Below, in pieces: positions 10,082 to 21,776 of a stretch of 64,000 nt of DNA. Position 1 is the first letter of the stretch; each line of letters starts with the position of its first letter. Made by a program: the position numbers and the translations under genes. The notes beneath the pieces were generated by a model. The model made no database searches. It was not told the DNA's origin and was given only the letters and a program-made list of their open reading frames with translations. The stretch comes from Arsenophonus endosymbiont of Aphis craccivora (lineage in GTDB: Bacteria > Pseudomonadota > Gammaproteobacteria > Enterobacterales > Enterobacteriaceae): the NCBI RefSeq assembly GCF_013460135.1, contig NZ_CP038155.1, positions 1,364,001 to 1,428,000 on the forward strand, in the 5' to 3' direction.

Positions 10082-12133
10082 ATGTTTTCTCCTATGCAAA
10101 AAACTGTTTTAGCTCTACTTATTAGTCTGTCTGCTCTGACAGTCTCCTCCTTTGCTGTTGCCAAAAACGTTACTTACGGTGAACAAAAAATCATACTGTC
10201 TGATTCCATTTCTCCTGGTAATGATTTTTATCAATATGTTAATCAAGATTGGATAGCTCATACAAAAATCCCAGCTGGAATGTCACGTATTAATTCCTTT
10301 GTTGAGTTATATCTCACAACAGAAAAACAGATGCAAGCACGGATAAATAAACTTGAAGTTCAACTGGAAAGTGAGCTTAATCATAATCAACGCAATATTA
10401 GTAATCTTTATCGCAGTTATTTAAATGAAACGGTAGTTGAAAAAACAGGTTTAACCCCGGTACAAAATGCCCTGAATGCTATCAAGCAGGCAAAAACTCA
10501 CGCTGATATTACTAATTTGATGGCAAAACCAGGTTATATGCCATTTATTTCCTATTGGGTTGGCTTGGATGCAAAAGTACCTGATAACTATGTTCTTTAT
10601 CTGGGACAAGGTGGTTTAGGCCTACCAAATAGAAATTACTATCTGGATAACACTAAACAGATGGAGACTATCCGTCACGATTACGTCGCTTATATTGCCA
10701 CTATTTTACATTTAGCGGGAGAATGCGAAAAAGAAGCACAGTTAAAGGCTAAGCAGATTTTTGCGTTAGAAAAATCGTTAGCAAAAGTTCATTGGACACC
10801 AGAAGCTGAACGTGACACGTTGAAAAATTATCATCCGATGACGCTTAGCCAATTGAAAAAGTTTACGCCAGATTATCAATGGCAGGGGTTTATTCAACAA
10901 TGGAAACTTTCAGATGAACAATTGGTGAAAGTTATTGTAGAAAATGACAGTGCAGTTGAACAGCTGGCAAAAATATTGGCTAATACCCCACTATCTACCC
11001 TACAAGACTACTTAGTTTTCCATTATCTGAGTAGTAAAGCCAATTACTTGAATCAAGCGTTTTCTGATGCTCGATTTAATTTTTATTCAACTCGATTAAA
11101 TGGTATTAAACAGCAGCGTTCACGTAAAGAACGGGCATTAGAAGTCGTGAATAAACTACAAGGGGAGCCGTTGGGGCAGCTTTATGTTGCAACATATTTT
11201 GATCCTTATGCTAAAAATAAGATCCAAAATCTGGTGAGTTATGTTAAAGGAACGTTTAAAACACGTTTGCAAAATAATGACTGGATGGATAAACGGACTT
11301 GCCAAGAAGCACTCAAAAAACTTAACCAATTTACGGTTAAAATTGGTTACCCTGAAAAATGGCATGATTTTAGTACGTTGCATTTGCAACCAGATACATT
11401 ATTCGACAATTATCTGCAAGTACAAAACTGGCTCTATCAAGATAATATGATCCGGATCGGTGAAAAAGTCAGAAAGTGGGAATGGGGGATGACGCCACAA
11501 ACAATTAACGCTTACTATAATCCAGTTCAGAATGAAATTGTTTTCCCGGCGGCTATTTTGCAAGCGCCATTTTTTGATCAAAATGCTGATCCTGCTTATA
11601 ACTATGGTGCCATTGGTGCGGTGATCGGGCATGAGATCGGACATGGTTTTGACGATCAAGGCCGTCTTTATGACGGAACAGGGCAATTAAGAAACTGGTG
11701 GTCAACGGCTTCACAGCAGCATTTTAAAGAAACAACAGCCAAACTTATTAAGCAGTATAACGGGTTTAAAATTAATGGTTTAGCTGTTAACGGTAAACTT
11801 ACCCTAGGTGAAAATATTGGTGATCTCGGTGGATTAAATATTGCCCTCAATGCTTATAAGCAATTTTCTAAAGAACATTATCCTAATGGTGAACCGCCGA
11901 TTATCGATGGAATGACGGGATTACAACGCTTCTTTATAGCCTGGGCGAGAACTTGGCGCGAGTTAGCTAATAAAGAGTCAGAGTGTAATAAGATTATGGC
12001 TGATCCCCATAGTCCTAACCCCTATCGCGCCAACGGTGTGGTACGCAATATGGATGATTGGTATGCAGCATTTAATGTAGAAAAAGAGCATAAGCTTTAT
12101 CTGGCACCTAAAGATCGAATCCATATCTGGTAG
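10082..12133 (+). CDS. M13-family zinc metallopeptidase (neprilysin/PepO-like), exported
   Basis: This large zinc endopeptidase has an N-terminal signal peptide (about residues 1-27, ending VSSFAVA). The catalytic motif HEIGHGFDDQGR lies near residue 516, with the third zinc ligand in GENIGDLGGL near 578. The C-terminal ends PKDRIHIW, a form of the family ending. The region NDFYQYVNQDWIAHTKIPA is the usual M13 N-terminal signature. The frame is 683 codons and complete, so the enzyme should be active in the periplasm, probably on peptides. Its substrate is unknown. It stands alone and is followed by a terminator. Confidence 0.93.
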   Translation: MFSPMQKTVLALLISLSALTVSSFAVAKNVTYGEQKIILSDSISPGNDFYQYVNQDWIAHTKIPAGMSRINSFVELYLTTEKQMQARINKLEVQLESELNHNQRNISNLYRSYLNETVVEKTGLTPVQNALNAIKQAKTHADITNLMAKPGYMPFISYWVGLDAKVPDNYVLYLGQGGLGLPNRNYYLDNTKQMETIRHDYVAYIATILHLAGECEKEAQLKAKQIFALEKSLAKVHWTPEAERDTLKNYHPMTLSQLKKFTPDYQWQGFIQQWKLSDEQLVKVIVENDSAVEQLAKILANTPLSTLQDYLVFHYLSSKANYLNQAFSDARFNFYSTRLNGIKQQRSRKERALEVVNKLQGEPLGQLYVATYFDPYAKNKIQNLVSYVKGTFKTRLQNNDWMDKRTCQEALKKLNQFTVKIGYPEKWHDFSTLHLQPDTLFDNYLQVQNWLYQDNMIRIGEKVRKWEWGMTPQTINAYYNPVQNEIVFPAAILQAPFFDQNADPAYNYGAIGAVIGHEIGHGFDDQGRLYDGTGQLRNWWSTASQQHFKETTAKLIKQYNGFKINGLAVNGKLTLGENIGDLGGLNIALNAYKQFSKEHYPNGEPPIIDGMTGLQRFFIAWARTWRELANKESECNKIMADPHSPNPYRANGVVRNMDDWYAAFNVEKEHKLYLAPKDRIHIW

Positions 12134-12140
12134 ACTTCAA

Positions 12141-12169
12141 TATCAGGCTCTATAGCGTGGAGCCTGATA
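12141..12169 (+). terminator. Hairpin terminator after the M13 peptidase gene
   Basis: A 10-bp perfect inverted repeat (tatcaggctc with gagcctgata) with a 9-nt loop begins 8 bp after the stop codon. A clean T-run is lacking. Confidence 0.6.
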
Positions 12170-12265
12170 AACTTGCTGCTTTCGGGTAATAACGTTAGAA
12201 ACACTTCATTTGTATAATCGCAAATATAAACGATATGTGATATTTAACAATGAGGTGAATTAATA

Positions 12266-13267
12266 ATGGATAAATCAATCACCTTTGCTTGTGTACAGGC
12301 AGCTCCTGTATTTATGGATTTGGAAGGAACTATTGATAAAACTATCGATTTAATAAAAGAAGCGGCCAGTAGAGGGGCGGAATTGATCGCTTTTCCGGAA
12401 AATTGGCTACCTGGTTATCCTTGGTTTCTTTGGTTGGACTCACCTGCGGCATTAACTCCATTGGTTTATCAATATTATCAAAATTTTTTAGTATTAGGCA
12501 GTGAACAGGCAAAGCGTATCGCTTCGGTTGCTAAAGAGAATAATATTTGGTTGCTATTGGGCTTGAGTGAAAGAGATCATGGTACGCTTTATATGGCTCA
12601 ATGGCTCATCAGTAATACGGGGGAAACGGTCGGTGTGCGGCGAAAACTTAAACCAAGTAATGTTGAGCGCACTCTATTTGGTGAAAGTGATGGTTCATCG
12701 CTAAAAACGTTTACCACTGAATTAGGTGTGATTGGGGCATTGTGTTGTTGGGAACACATACAACCGTTAACGCGTTATGTTATGTATGCTCAGCATGAGC
12801 AAATTCATATTGGGTCTTAGCCTAGTTTTAGCCTTTATTGCGATATAACAGCTGCTTTGAGCCCTGAAGTCAATATCGCGCTTTCACGATCCTATGCAGT
12901 AGAAGGGCAATGTTTTGTTATTGCACCGAGTGCCATTGTGTCAGAGCAGATAATTGAAAAGTTATGTACAGATAAAATTAAACGGAACTTGTTAAAAGCA
13001 GGTGGCGGCTATGCACGTATATTTGGTCCAGATGGCAGTGAGCTAACAACCCCCTTGGCAGAAAATGAGGAAGGATTACTGTTAGCTACGCTTGACCCTG
13101 CTTCAATTACCTTCGCCAAAGCTATCGCCGATCCGGTCGGGCATGATTCACGTCCAGACGTAACTAGCTTATTATTTAATCCTGCGGCTAATCGCCCGTT
13201 ATCGATTAAAGCCGCTTCTTTTATTGCACTAATAGATACAAAACAGATTGTATTGCCAGGGAGTTAA
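12266..13267 (+). pseudogene. Aliphatic-nitrilase-like carbon-nitrogen hydrolase with one internal stop
   Basis: The reading frame is that of a nitrilase-superfamily enzyme of about 333 residues. The catalytic glutamate is in FPENWLPGYPW, the lysine in RRKLKPSNVERTLF and the cysteine in GALCCWEH. One TAG at 12818-12820 interrupts the frame at the position of a conserved tryptophan (context HIGS-stop-PSFSLY). The frame then continues intact to 13267 without a shift. A single TGG to TAG change explains it, so the gene is probably recently dead. The first 184 residues hold the whole triad, but the stop removes the rest of the fold. Substrate is unknown. Confidence 0.85.
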
Positions 13268-13732
13268 GAAGTTCCGGCGAATTAGAATATTATGACTGTT
13301 AATTGAACAAATGTAGTGATCAATTCTAATATATCCACTTGACTGTATTTATCTGTTTTAACGGTAAGATAGTGACTAAAATTTGTGGTTAGGTGGTAAT
13401 TATTTTTTCAGTCTATCTTCTATTTATATGCCTTTCTAAACTTTTTCATGGTTAAGAAAATGTTTTGCATTTCGTTTTTTTGCAAGAAAGTTGCTATTTT
13501 TTAATAAGGTATTTCGTGCATAAATTTTGGCGTGACGATATAAAAATAAACAGACCGATAGTCTTATCAGTTAAAAATGTTTTAGCGTGCTATTCAATAG
13601 CCATTATTGGGGCTTAAATGGACAGAAAAAGATTGCATTATTTATTATTAATGTCTTGTATATCTTGTTTAATTTAACCAAAATGAGTGAGTTTTTTATT
13701 GTTATAAAGTCTATTTTCCATTAGGAGTTGGC
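13268..13732. other. Intergenic region upstream of tamA, no gene seen
   Basis: This 465-bp AT-rich stretch shows no supported coding frame. In Escherichia msrA lies next to tamA, but I see no recognisable msrA remnant. A TAGGAG site precedes the GTG start of tamA at 13733. Confidence 0.5.
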
Positions 13733-15455
13733 GTGGCAAGATATTCTTTGCTTTGTTTTCTTTGTATGTCGATGGTAGTGTCAGTTGCCAATGGTGCCAA
13801 TCTTCGTTTAAAAGTTGAAGGATTGACAGGAGAACTTGAAAAAAACGTTCGTATTCAGCTCTCAAATATCACTCAGGATGAAATTGCCCCAGATGACCGT
13901 TTCCAGGTCAGAGTTGATAAAGCAATTCGTTTAGGATTAAGACCGTTAGGTTATTATGAACCCACCATTGAATTCTCTTATCAGGAATTTCAGCCTACTT
14001 CTCGACCCGTTTTGACAGCTAACGTTGATCCTGGAAAACCTGTTCATGTTGAAAATGTTAGTATAACGTTAAATGGGACGGCTAAATATGATAAAGATTA
14101 TGCGGAAATGATAGCTCGCAATACGCCACCCAAAGGAATTATTATTAATCATGGCGATTATGAAGATTTGAAACAGGGATTTAGTCGTCTGGCAGTGCGT
14201 AAAGGTTATTTTGATGCGGAATGGAGAAAAGTCAGTTAGGGGTCTCATTGGCTCACAGGGCTTCTTACTGGATATTTGATTTCAATAGTGGTTAGCGTTA
14301 TCGCTTCGGTGCCATCAAATATGAAGGCTCTCAAATTCGCGAAGATTATCTAAATAATATTGTTCCCGTTACACAGGGAGACTATTATGCCTCTGAACAA
14401 TTGGCTGAATTCAATCACCGGTTAGTTAATACTGGTTGGTTCAATTCCGCAATTTTGCCCCATGATATTACTAAAGCTCGTGAAAAAGGCACGCATATTC
14501 TGCCAATGCACGCATAACGCCACGTGCGCGTAATCATGTTGCATTAGGTGGTGGTTATTCGACCGATGTAGGTCCCAGAGTCAAAGCTACTTGGAATAAA
14601 CCCTTGATTAATTCTAGAGGACAGTGTTTTACTTCCAGCCTTAGTCTTTCGCAACCTGAACAAATGATTGATGCCAGCTATAAAATTCCGCTACAAAAGA
14701 GTCCATTAGAACAATATTATGCCGTTCAGGCGGGCTTTAAAAGTACTGACCTAAATGATACTCAGTCTGATACCACAACGATGAATTTATTAAGGAATTG
14801 GGATTATTATAAAGGTTGGCAATATGGCGTTAATTTGCGCTGGAGTCTTAGCCATTTTACCCAGGCAAATATAACCAATACTACTATGCTTCTGTATCCT
14901 GGAGCCGCCTTAGCCGGATGCGACAGCGAGGTGGGGGGGGATAGCCAGCGATATACTATTGATATTTCTAATACTACTTGGGGTTCAGATATCGATTTTG
15001 TGGTATTACAAGCACAAAATGTTTGGATAAGAACACCCTGGAAAGGGCATCGTTTTGTGGTAAGAGGCCATCTTGGTTGGATAGAAACTAATCGATTTAA
15101 CAAAGTCCCACCTGATCTGCGTTTTTTTGCTGGTGGTGATCGCAGTATTAGAGGTTATGGTTATCAAAAAATTTCACCCACCAATAGCCAAGGAAAATTA
15201 ACCGGTTCTTCAAAATTAGCCGTTGGCTCACTGGAATATCAATATAATGTGACACGTAACTGGTGGGGCGCAATATTTGTTGATGGTGGTGAGGCGGTAA
15301 ATGATTTTAGTAAAGATGATGTTAAAGTTGGCGCTGGCGTTGGTATTCGCTGGGTTTCACCGGTTGGGCCTATTAAACTGGATATTGCTGCGCCGGTCGG
15401 TGATCCTGATTATAGCAAAGTACAATTTTATATTGCGTTAGGTGCTGAGCTATGA
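13733..15455 (+). pseudogene. tamA: TamA, outer-membrane translocation and assembly factor, broken
   Basis: TamA is an Omp85-family barrel with three POTRA domains that works with TamB in outer-membrane homeostasis. The N-terminal part (GTG start at 13733, signal peptide ending ANGA) covers the first POTRA domains for about 165 residues. A frameshift near 14229 at an A-run, an in-frame TAG at 14293-14295 and another shift near 14500 break it. The barrel part resumes from about 14530 and runs to 15455 ([33 protein letters not shown]). Three separate lesions make function very unlikely. It overlaps the start of tamB by 4 bp as usual. Confidence 0.9.
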
Positions 15456-18400
15456 AATGGGTAAAACGCATTAGCCTGGTCTTATTGTTTTTGTTACTAA
15501 TATTATTAACGATGATTGGTTGGATAGTTACCACCCAATCAGGCTTACATTTTGCCCTTAATACAGCAGTGCGTTGGTTGCAGGATTAGAAATTGCGACC
15601 ATTTCCGGTGGCTGGATTGATTGAAATTTGCAGGGAGTTCGTTATCGAACCAAGGGTATTAATGTTGATGTTGATAAGTTTAATCTTTCACTCGAAGTTA
15701 ACTGTTTAAAACGTTTTCAATTGTGTGTTAATAATATTTCAACTGACGGCGTCGATGTTAAGATTGATAGCAAAGCCTTTGCATCTACCGAAGAGCCAGC
15801 CAACTCAACTCCATTGACTAAATTGTCAACGCCCTATCCTATTTTGTTAAATCAGTTAACACTAAAAAATATCAATATTCAGCTCGATAACAGCCAGATT
15901 GCGCTGGCTGAATTAACCATGGCGGCTGATTGGTAAGCTAATCTGTTAACAATTAAACCAACGACAATTAATGGATTAGTGGTTAATTTGCCAAAAACTG
16001 TAGTGGAAGAAAATAAAGCGACAGCAAAAGCAGTAATAAAAACCAGCGATCAGGTAGCCGATAAATCACCCGCGGAAACATTAAAAGCACTATTTGCTGA
16101 GCCTGGATTAGCTAACTTACCTGAAGTCGTTTTACCTATCGATATTAATATCGAGCAGATCCGAGGAGTAAGCTGGTATTTAAGTGGTGATACTAAGGTG
16201 GCAATTGATAATTTGACATTAATGGCGAGCGTACAAAATCAGCAGATAGCTATCAAACAATTTGTTGTTTTGATGCCTGAAGGCAAGACCACTATTACCG
16301 GAGATGCTAATTTGGCTCAGCAGTGGCCGGTCAATATTGCTGTTCAAGCTGAATCCTATCTTAACGATGTTAAGGGGCAACAAGTTGATTTAAAACTGGA
16401 GGGGGCTTTATTACAACACCTTAAATTAATGTTAAGTTTAACGGGTCCCATCAATGCTAATGTGGTCGCTGAAGCAGCCTTATCACAGGCAGGATTGCCA
16501 ATTCAATTAACCTTAGAGAGTCAGCAGCTTAATTGGCCACTACAAGGTGAGCCAGAATAATGGTATGGTGACAGGTTATGATCTCTCATTCCGAACTGAT
16601 ATTAATGGACGGGATTTGCCACCGACGTTGTTAACGCTTGATGCTAAAGGGAATGAACAACAGTTTCGGTTAACGCGTTTGCGATTGAATGCGTTGCAGG
16701 GAAAAACAGGATTAACCGGTATTATCGATTGGAGTAAAGCGATAAGTTGGAATGGGTTATTAACTTTATCCGATATTAATACTGCAAAACAGTGGCCACA
16801 ATGGCCAGCTAAATTGCAGTGTAAAATCGTCACGACTGGCAGTTTACATGGTGGTAGCTGGCAAAAATTCCTGAAATTACCCTTGATGGTAATGTAAAAG
16901 GTCATTTATTACGCACACGTGGACATATAAGTGCAATGCCGCAGGTCAATGGAACATTCCCGTTTTCAATATCTACTCGGACGCAACAAATTAGATATTA
17001 ATGGACATCTGAGTGACAGCTGGCAACTAGATGGGATAATTGATGCGCCAGCTCTCGATGGTGTATTACCTGGTTTAGCCGGAGTAATAAAAGGACAATT
17101 AAAATTACGAGGTGATTTAAAGTCACCTCAATTACTGGTTGATATCGCAGCTCATAGCGTTAAATGGCAAGATAGCTTAGCTATCGATAAAGCAACTATT
17201 CAAGGTGATATCCGTTCTGATAAACAGATCCATGGCCCACTAACTGCTGCTGTTCAGCAGTTGAAACAGGCAGATTTAGTTGTTCATAATTTCACCTTGG
17301 ATGCTAAAGGTAATGGGCAGCAGCATAGTGTTAACATCAATATCGATGGAAAACCCATTTCAGGTCACTTAACCCTGAAAGGCAGTTTTGATCGACAGAA
17401 AGCATTATGGCAAGGTGTGTTAGATAATACGTTATTTAACACCCAGATCGGTGAATGGCAGTTAAGTCGGGCGGTGTCAATTGAGTATGCCAATCAGCAA
17501 CAGGAAGTCACAGTTTCGCCTCATTGTTGGCTAAATACTAAAGGGCACTTTTGTTTGTCTAAAATGGCTAAAATTGGTAAATCCGGTAATGCAGATATGC
17601 TGCTACAGCAGTTTGATTGAGCACTACTCAAACCCTTTTTGCCAGCGGAAACTCAGCTAACTGGCAGTTTTGATGGTGATGCGAAAGTGAGTTGGTATGC
17701 CGATGGGCATTCGCCGCAGGTAAAAGTAAATTTGTTTGGTAATGGCGTCAAAATCAAACACTTGATTGAAGGATCATTGTTACCCGTTGAATTTCAAACG
17801 CTAAGCTTGAATGCAGATATGAGTAATGGTAAGGCAGTATTAAAGTGGTTAATACAAATTACCAATAATGGCAAATTTTCAGGCAATATACGGATTGACG
17901 ATCTGGAACAAAGTCTTAGATTATCGGGTAGTATTAATATTAACGATATTTCATTAGCCTTAATTCGTCCAATTTTAAGTAATGGTGAAAGGTTAGATGG
18001 CAATTTGAATGCCGATTTAAGGTTGTCTGGCAATATGAAGCAGCCGTTATTAAATGGTAATTTGGCGCTTTCTAATGTAGCAGCAAAAGGACACTGGTTT
18101 CCATTTGATATCAATCAGGGGTTCCTCAAACTGGATTTTATGGGAACTCGCTCTCAATTGACAGAACGTATTAATACACCTGAAGGTTATTTGAAGTTAG
18201 TTGGAGAAGTGGATTGGCGTAATATTAAAGTTTGGCAAGCGAGAATTTCTGCCACAGGTAACAAATTGCGGATAACATTACCTCCAATGGTTCGTATTGA
18301 CGTGGAGCCGTATATTGTTTTTGAAGCTACGCCTAATTTATTAAGTCTCAATGGCAATGTAAATATTCCTTGGGCACGTATTACTGTACAAGAATTACCA

Positions 18401-19183
18401 GAATCAGCAGTTGGCGTTTCATCAGATGAGGTGATGTTAGATGCAAATTTACATCCAATTGAGAAAAAAGGTATATCAATTCCGATATTAACTAATCTAC
18501 AGATTAAAATTGGAAATGATGTTCGTTTGGATGCATTTGGCTTAAAAGCGCGATTAACAGGAATATTGAAAGTTATCCAAGATAAGCAAGGGCTGGGTTT
18601 AAATGGCCAGATTGATATTCCTGAAGGTCGATTTCATGCATATGGGCAAGATCTAATTGTGCGAAAAGGACAAATTTTATTTTCCGGCCCCGTTGATCAG
18701 CCATTCTTAAATGTAGAAGCGATCCGCACTCCAGATAGTACCAATGATAATGTGATTGCGGGGGTAAGAGTTACAGGCTTGGCTGATAAACCAAAAGCAA
18801 CGATTTTCTCCGAGCCAGTTAAATCGCAGGAGGAAGCTCTGTCTTACTTACTGAGAGGTGAAGGGTTAAATAGTAGTGGCGCAGATAGTACTCATATGGC
18901 TGCTTTGCTGATTAGTCTGGGAGTTTCCAAGAGCGGAAAATTATTGGGAAGTATTGTTGAAACATTTGGTGTTTCCGACTTAGCATTAGATACTCAGGGT
19001 GTTGGTGACCAATCTCAAGTTGTCGTGAGTGGTAAGATAACGAATGATTTGCAAGTTAAATATGGCGTAGGGATATTTAATTCTCTTGCTACATTAACAC
19101 TACGCTATCGTTTGATGCCAAAATTGTATCTAGAAGCTGTGTCTGGCGTGGACCAGGCAATAGATCTGCTTTATCAAGTTTGA
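15452..19183 (+). pseudogene. tamB: TamB, large periplasmic lipid-transfer-like protein, broken
   Basis: TamB is a long beta-rich bridge protein of the AsmA/VPS13-like group, anchored in the inner membrane and partnered with TamA. The N-terminal anchor ([20 protein letters not shown]) starts at 15452. The frame is then broken by a shift near 15585, an in-frame TGA near 15623, stops at 15934 and 16558, a shift region near 16870-16920 and a TGA at 17618. The C-terminal 514 codons (17639-19183) are uninterrupted and carry the DUF490 region ending DQAIDLLYQV. With at least six lesions the gene is dead, although the C-terminal frame is still long. Confidence 0.9.
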
Positions 19184-19192
19184 GTTTTAATT

Positions 19193-19543
19193 ATGCGTAT
19201 AATTGTTTATGGTAGTTGAAGGCGTAATCAGGGAAATCATCATTGGATGACTTATGCTCAGCTGTTAGGACAGTATAGGTTGGAAGGTTATGAGATTTAT
19301 GACTTAGGTTATTACCCTGCAGTAATACGTGGTGAAGGGACGATAGAGTGTGAAGTTTATCGTATTACACCATCCATTTTGACTGAACTTGATGAATTAA
19401 AAAGGAACTCTCAGGATTATGTAAGAGAATTGATACCTACACCTTATGGTAATGCATGGATTTATCTTTATAAACTTTCGGTAGATGGTTTACGCCGAAT
19501 TGAAAGTGGTGATTGGCTAAAGCGTGATGTAAAAAGCAAATAA
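19193..19543 (+). pseudogene. ytfP: YtfP-like gamma-glutamylcyclotransferase-fold protein with early stop
   Basis: The frame from the ATG at 19193 reads MRIIVYGS and then hits TGA at codon 9, exactly in the GSLR motif of the family. After the stop it continues in frame with HHWMTYAQLLGQYRL and TPYGNAWIYLYKL to 19543. An internal ATG at 19247 could start a shorter protein, but it would lack the YGSLR active-site strand. The position after tamB matches Escherichia ytfP. The family's cellular role is poorly defined. Confidence 0.8.
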
Positions 19544-19555
19544 ATTTTTCTAACC

Positions 19556-19586
19556 AGATCCCTTTTATCGCTGATAAAGGGGATCT
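19556..19586. terminator. Bidirectional terminator between ytfP and ppa
   Basis: The arms agatcccttttatc and gataaaggggatct are nearly perfectly complementary and enclose a very short loop. The genes on either side converge here, so the hairpin can serve both. Confidence 0.75.
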
Positions 19587-19605
19587 AATTAAAACTCTAT
19601 AATGG

Positions 19606-20136
19606 TTATTTTTTAGCTGCGCGTTCAAAAGAAGAAAGAATTTCAGCTTTTGCCGCATCAACATTTTCCCAACCATCCACTTTTACCCATTTGCCTTGTT
19701 CTAAATCTTTATAGTGTTCAAAGAAATGTTTAATTTGAGCGCGTAGTAATTCAGGTAAATCGTTAATATCTTTAATATGATCATATTCTTTAGTTAATTT
19801 AGAATGAGGCACCGCAACCAATTTTGCATCTTCACCCGATTCATCGGTCATTTTTAATACCCCGATTGGGCGACAACGAATTACTGCTCCTGGTTGTAGC
19901 GGATAAGGTGTTGGAACTACAACATCAACGGGATCGTCATCCAAGGAGAGAGTATGATTGATATAACCATAATTACAGGGATAAAACATAGCGGTAGACA
20001 TAAAACGATCGACAAAGATGGCTCCAGATTTTTTATCTACTTCATATTTTATCGGATCCGCATTCGCGGGAATTTCTATAATAACATAGATATCTTCAGG
20101 CAGCTCTTTCCCTGCCGGTACATTATTTAGGCTCAT
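19606..20136 (-). CDS. ppa: Inorganic pyrophosphatase
   Basis: Ppa hydrolyses pyrophosphate and so drives biosynthetic reactions. The protein is 176 residues long. It contains [33 protein letters not shown] and the metal-binding signature DDDPVDVVV (about residues 66-74), with KFDKDYxDIKD-like [12 protein letters not shown] further on. It is convergent with ytfP and sits next to fbp as in Escherichia. No lesion is visible, as expected for an essential gene. Confidence 0.96.
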   Translation of the reverse strand: MSLNNVPAGKELPEDIYVIIEIPANADPIKYEVDKKSGAIFVDRFMSTAMFYPCNYGYINHTLSLDDDPVDVVVPTPYPLQPGAVIRCRPIGVLKMTDESGEDAKLVAVPHSKLTKEYDHIKDINDLPELLRAQIKHFFEHYKDLEQGKWVKVDGWENVDAAKAEILSSFERAAKK

Positions 20137-20274
20137 AAAAAATGTCCTTTATTTAACGCTAAAATTGAGTAGCGGTTATTATAGCCGTAAACGAAACAAA
20201 AACTCACTATCACTATAAAAATAAGCTTAACAATAGAGGCCAGATCGTTTGCCTTTATTGCTTATGATAGGATG

Positions 20275-20693
20275 TTATGCATTAACTGAAAATTCAAGCA
20301 TAAAGCTTTCGGCTTTTTCTACCATAGATTTTGTTCCAACAAAGAAAGGTACACGGTGATGTAGTTGTTCTGGGACGATATCTAAAATTCGATTAGTACC
20401 ATCACTTGCTTTACCTCCTGCCTGTTCGGCTAAAAAGGCGATCGGATTGCATTCATATAGCAAGCGTAATTTACCTTTAGGGTGACTTGCTGTACTTGGA
20501 TAAATATAAATCCCACCTTTTAGTAAATTTCGGTGAAAATCTGCCACCAAAGAGCCAATATAGCGCGTGGTATAAGGGCGAAGCGTTGCGGGATCTTGTT
20601 CCTGGCAATATTTTATATATTTTTTTACCCCTAATGGAAATTTACTATAATTTCCTTCATTGATTGAATACATATTGCCTTGTGGTGGAAACA
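20275..20693 (-). pseudogene. fbp: Fructose-1,6-bisphosphatase, N-terminal part removed at an IS boundary
   Basis: The segment holds the C-terminal 140 or so residues of class I fructose-1,6-bisphosphatase ([60 protein letters not shown]). A full protein has about 330 residues, so more than half is gone. The coding frame stops at the IS edge at 20694. The missing N-terminal half is not found on the other side of the IS, where an unrelated gene begins, so this is a deletion or rearrangement breakpoint. Loss would remove this route of gluconeogenesis unless another phosphatase exists. Confidence 0.93.
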
Positions 20694-21748
20694 GGCTTTG
20701 TTGAATAAATCGAACTTTTAGGTGATTGGCGGATCTGATCGCTAAATTCGTTTCAACATCAGGTCCCCATGGCAAAGCAAAAGTTTAAAATTACCAACTG
20801 GCCCGCGTACAACAAGGCACTCAGACAACGTGGTTCCCTGACGGTCTGGCTTGATGAGTCGGCCATCGCTGGATGGACTGACAGTTCTTCGCCTGAAGGT
20901 CGTGGCCGGCCGCTTTACTACAGCGATATGGCTGTTACCACTGTCCTGATGATGAAGCGTGTGTTTAACCTGTCGCTCCGGGCATTACAGGGCTTCGTTG
21001 ATTCGATTTTTAAACTCATGTCTTTGCCGCTGTGCTGTCCGGACTACTCGCTGGTCAGCAGACGAGCAAAGAGCGTCAACATCAGCATAAAAACGCCAAC
21101 GCGTGGTGAAATCTCGCATCTGGTCATCGACAGTACCGGTCTGAAGGTCTTTGGCGAAGGTGAAAGGAAAGTCAGGCAGCATGGGGCTGACAGACGAAGA
21201 GTGTGGCGCAAGCTTCATCTGGCAGCAGACAGTGTGACTCATGAGATTATCTGTGCCGACTTATCGCTCAGCGGAACGACAGATGCGCAGGCACTGCCGG
21301 GCCTGATTAACCAAACCCACCGGAAAATCAGGGAAGTGTCAGCAGACTGTGCTTATGACGCCTGTTACTGCCACGATGCGTTGCTAAGAAAGAAAATCAG
21401 GCCCCTTATCCCGCCGCGAAGCGGAGCGAAATACTGGCCGGACAAGTACCATGAACGTAACCATGCGGTGGCGAATCAGCGTCTGAGCAGGAGTAATGAT
21501 ATGTGGAAAAAGAAAGTGGGTTATCACCGGCGTTCAGTGGCAGAAACAGCGATGTTCCGCATAAAAACTTTGCTGGGTGGCCATCTGAGGCTGCGTGACT
21601 ATGAGGCTCAGGTAGGTGAAGCAATGGCGATGGTCAAAGCGCTGAACCGTATGACGTTGTTGGGTATGCCACACAACGTCAGGATCGGATAACAGCTGTA
21701 GCAGAGGGAGCCATCATGGCGGCTAATTCTGATTTATTCAACAAAGCC
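20694..21748 (+). mobile_element. IS903-type insertion sequence (IS5 family), copy 1
   Basis: The element is 1055 bp long with 18-bp terminal inverted repeats beginning ggctttgttgaataaatc, as in IS903. The flanking 9-mers differ (gtggaaaca on the left, atgttgttt on the right), so there is no target duplication. It joins truncated fbp to an unrelated sugar-phosphate gene, suggesting recombination between copies. Confidence 0.95.
20769..21692 (+). CDS. IS903-type DDE transposase, copy 1 with three substitutions
   Basis: The 307-residue transposase carries the DDE triad. The first Asp is in [15 protein letters not shown], the second in VSADCAYDA and the Glu in [13 protein letters not shown]. 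Compared with the other copies it has three changes: W to R after GEGE, G to C right after the second catalytic Asp, and S to N near the end (PHNVRIG). The G to C change lies beside the catalytic residue and the W to R change lies in a conserved motif, so reduced activity is likely. The frame itself is complete. GC content is clearly higher than in the flanking chromosome. Confidence 0.93.
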   Translation: MAKQKFKITNWPAYNKALRQRGSLTVWLDESAIAGWTDSSSPEGRGRPLYYSDMAVTTVLMMKRVFNLSLRALQGFVDSIFKLMSLPLCCPDYSLVSRRAKSVNISIKTPTRGEISHLVIDSTGLKVFGEGERKVRQHGADRRRVWRKLHLAADSVTHEIICADLSLSGTTDAQALPGLINQTHRKIREVSADCAYDACYCHDALLRKKIRPLIPPRSGAKYWPDKYHERNHAVANQRLSRSNDMWKKKVGYHRRSVAETAMFRIKTLLGGHLRLRDYEAQVGEAMAMVKALNRMTLLGMPHNVRIG

Positions 21749-21776
21749 ATGTTGTTTATAAAAATGAGGTAGTTGC

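Noticed and set aside
20694..20760. Open frames that start in the IS end ([17 protein letters not shown]) and read outward into fbp and the wzz-like gene
   Set aside because: The IS part is the reverse of its end and leader region. Fusion to both neighbours is a by-product of the open terminal repeat and has no supported start signal.
20985..21624. Repeated 72- and 85-codon open frames opposite the transposases
   Set aside because: They are antisense shadows of the GC-rich transposase gene and recur identically in every IS copy.
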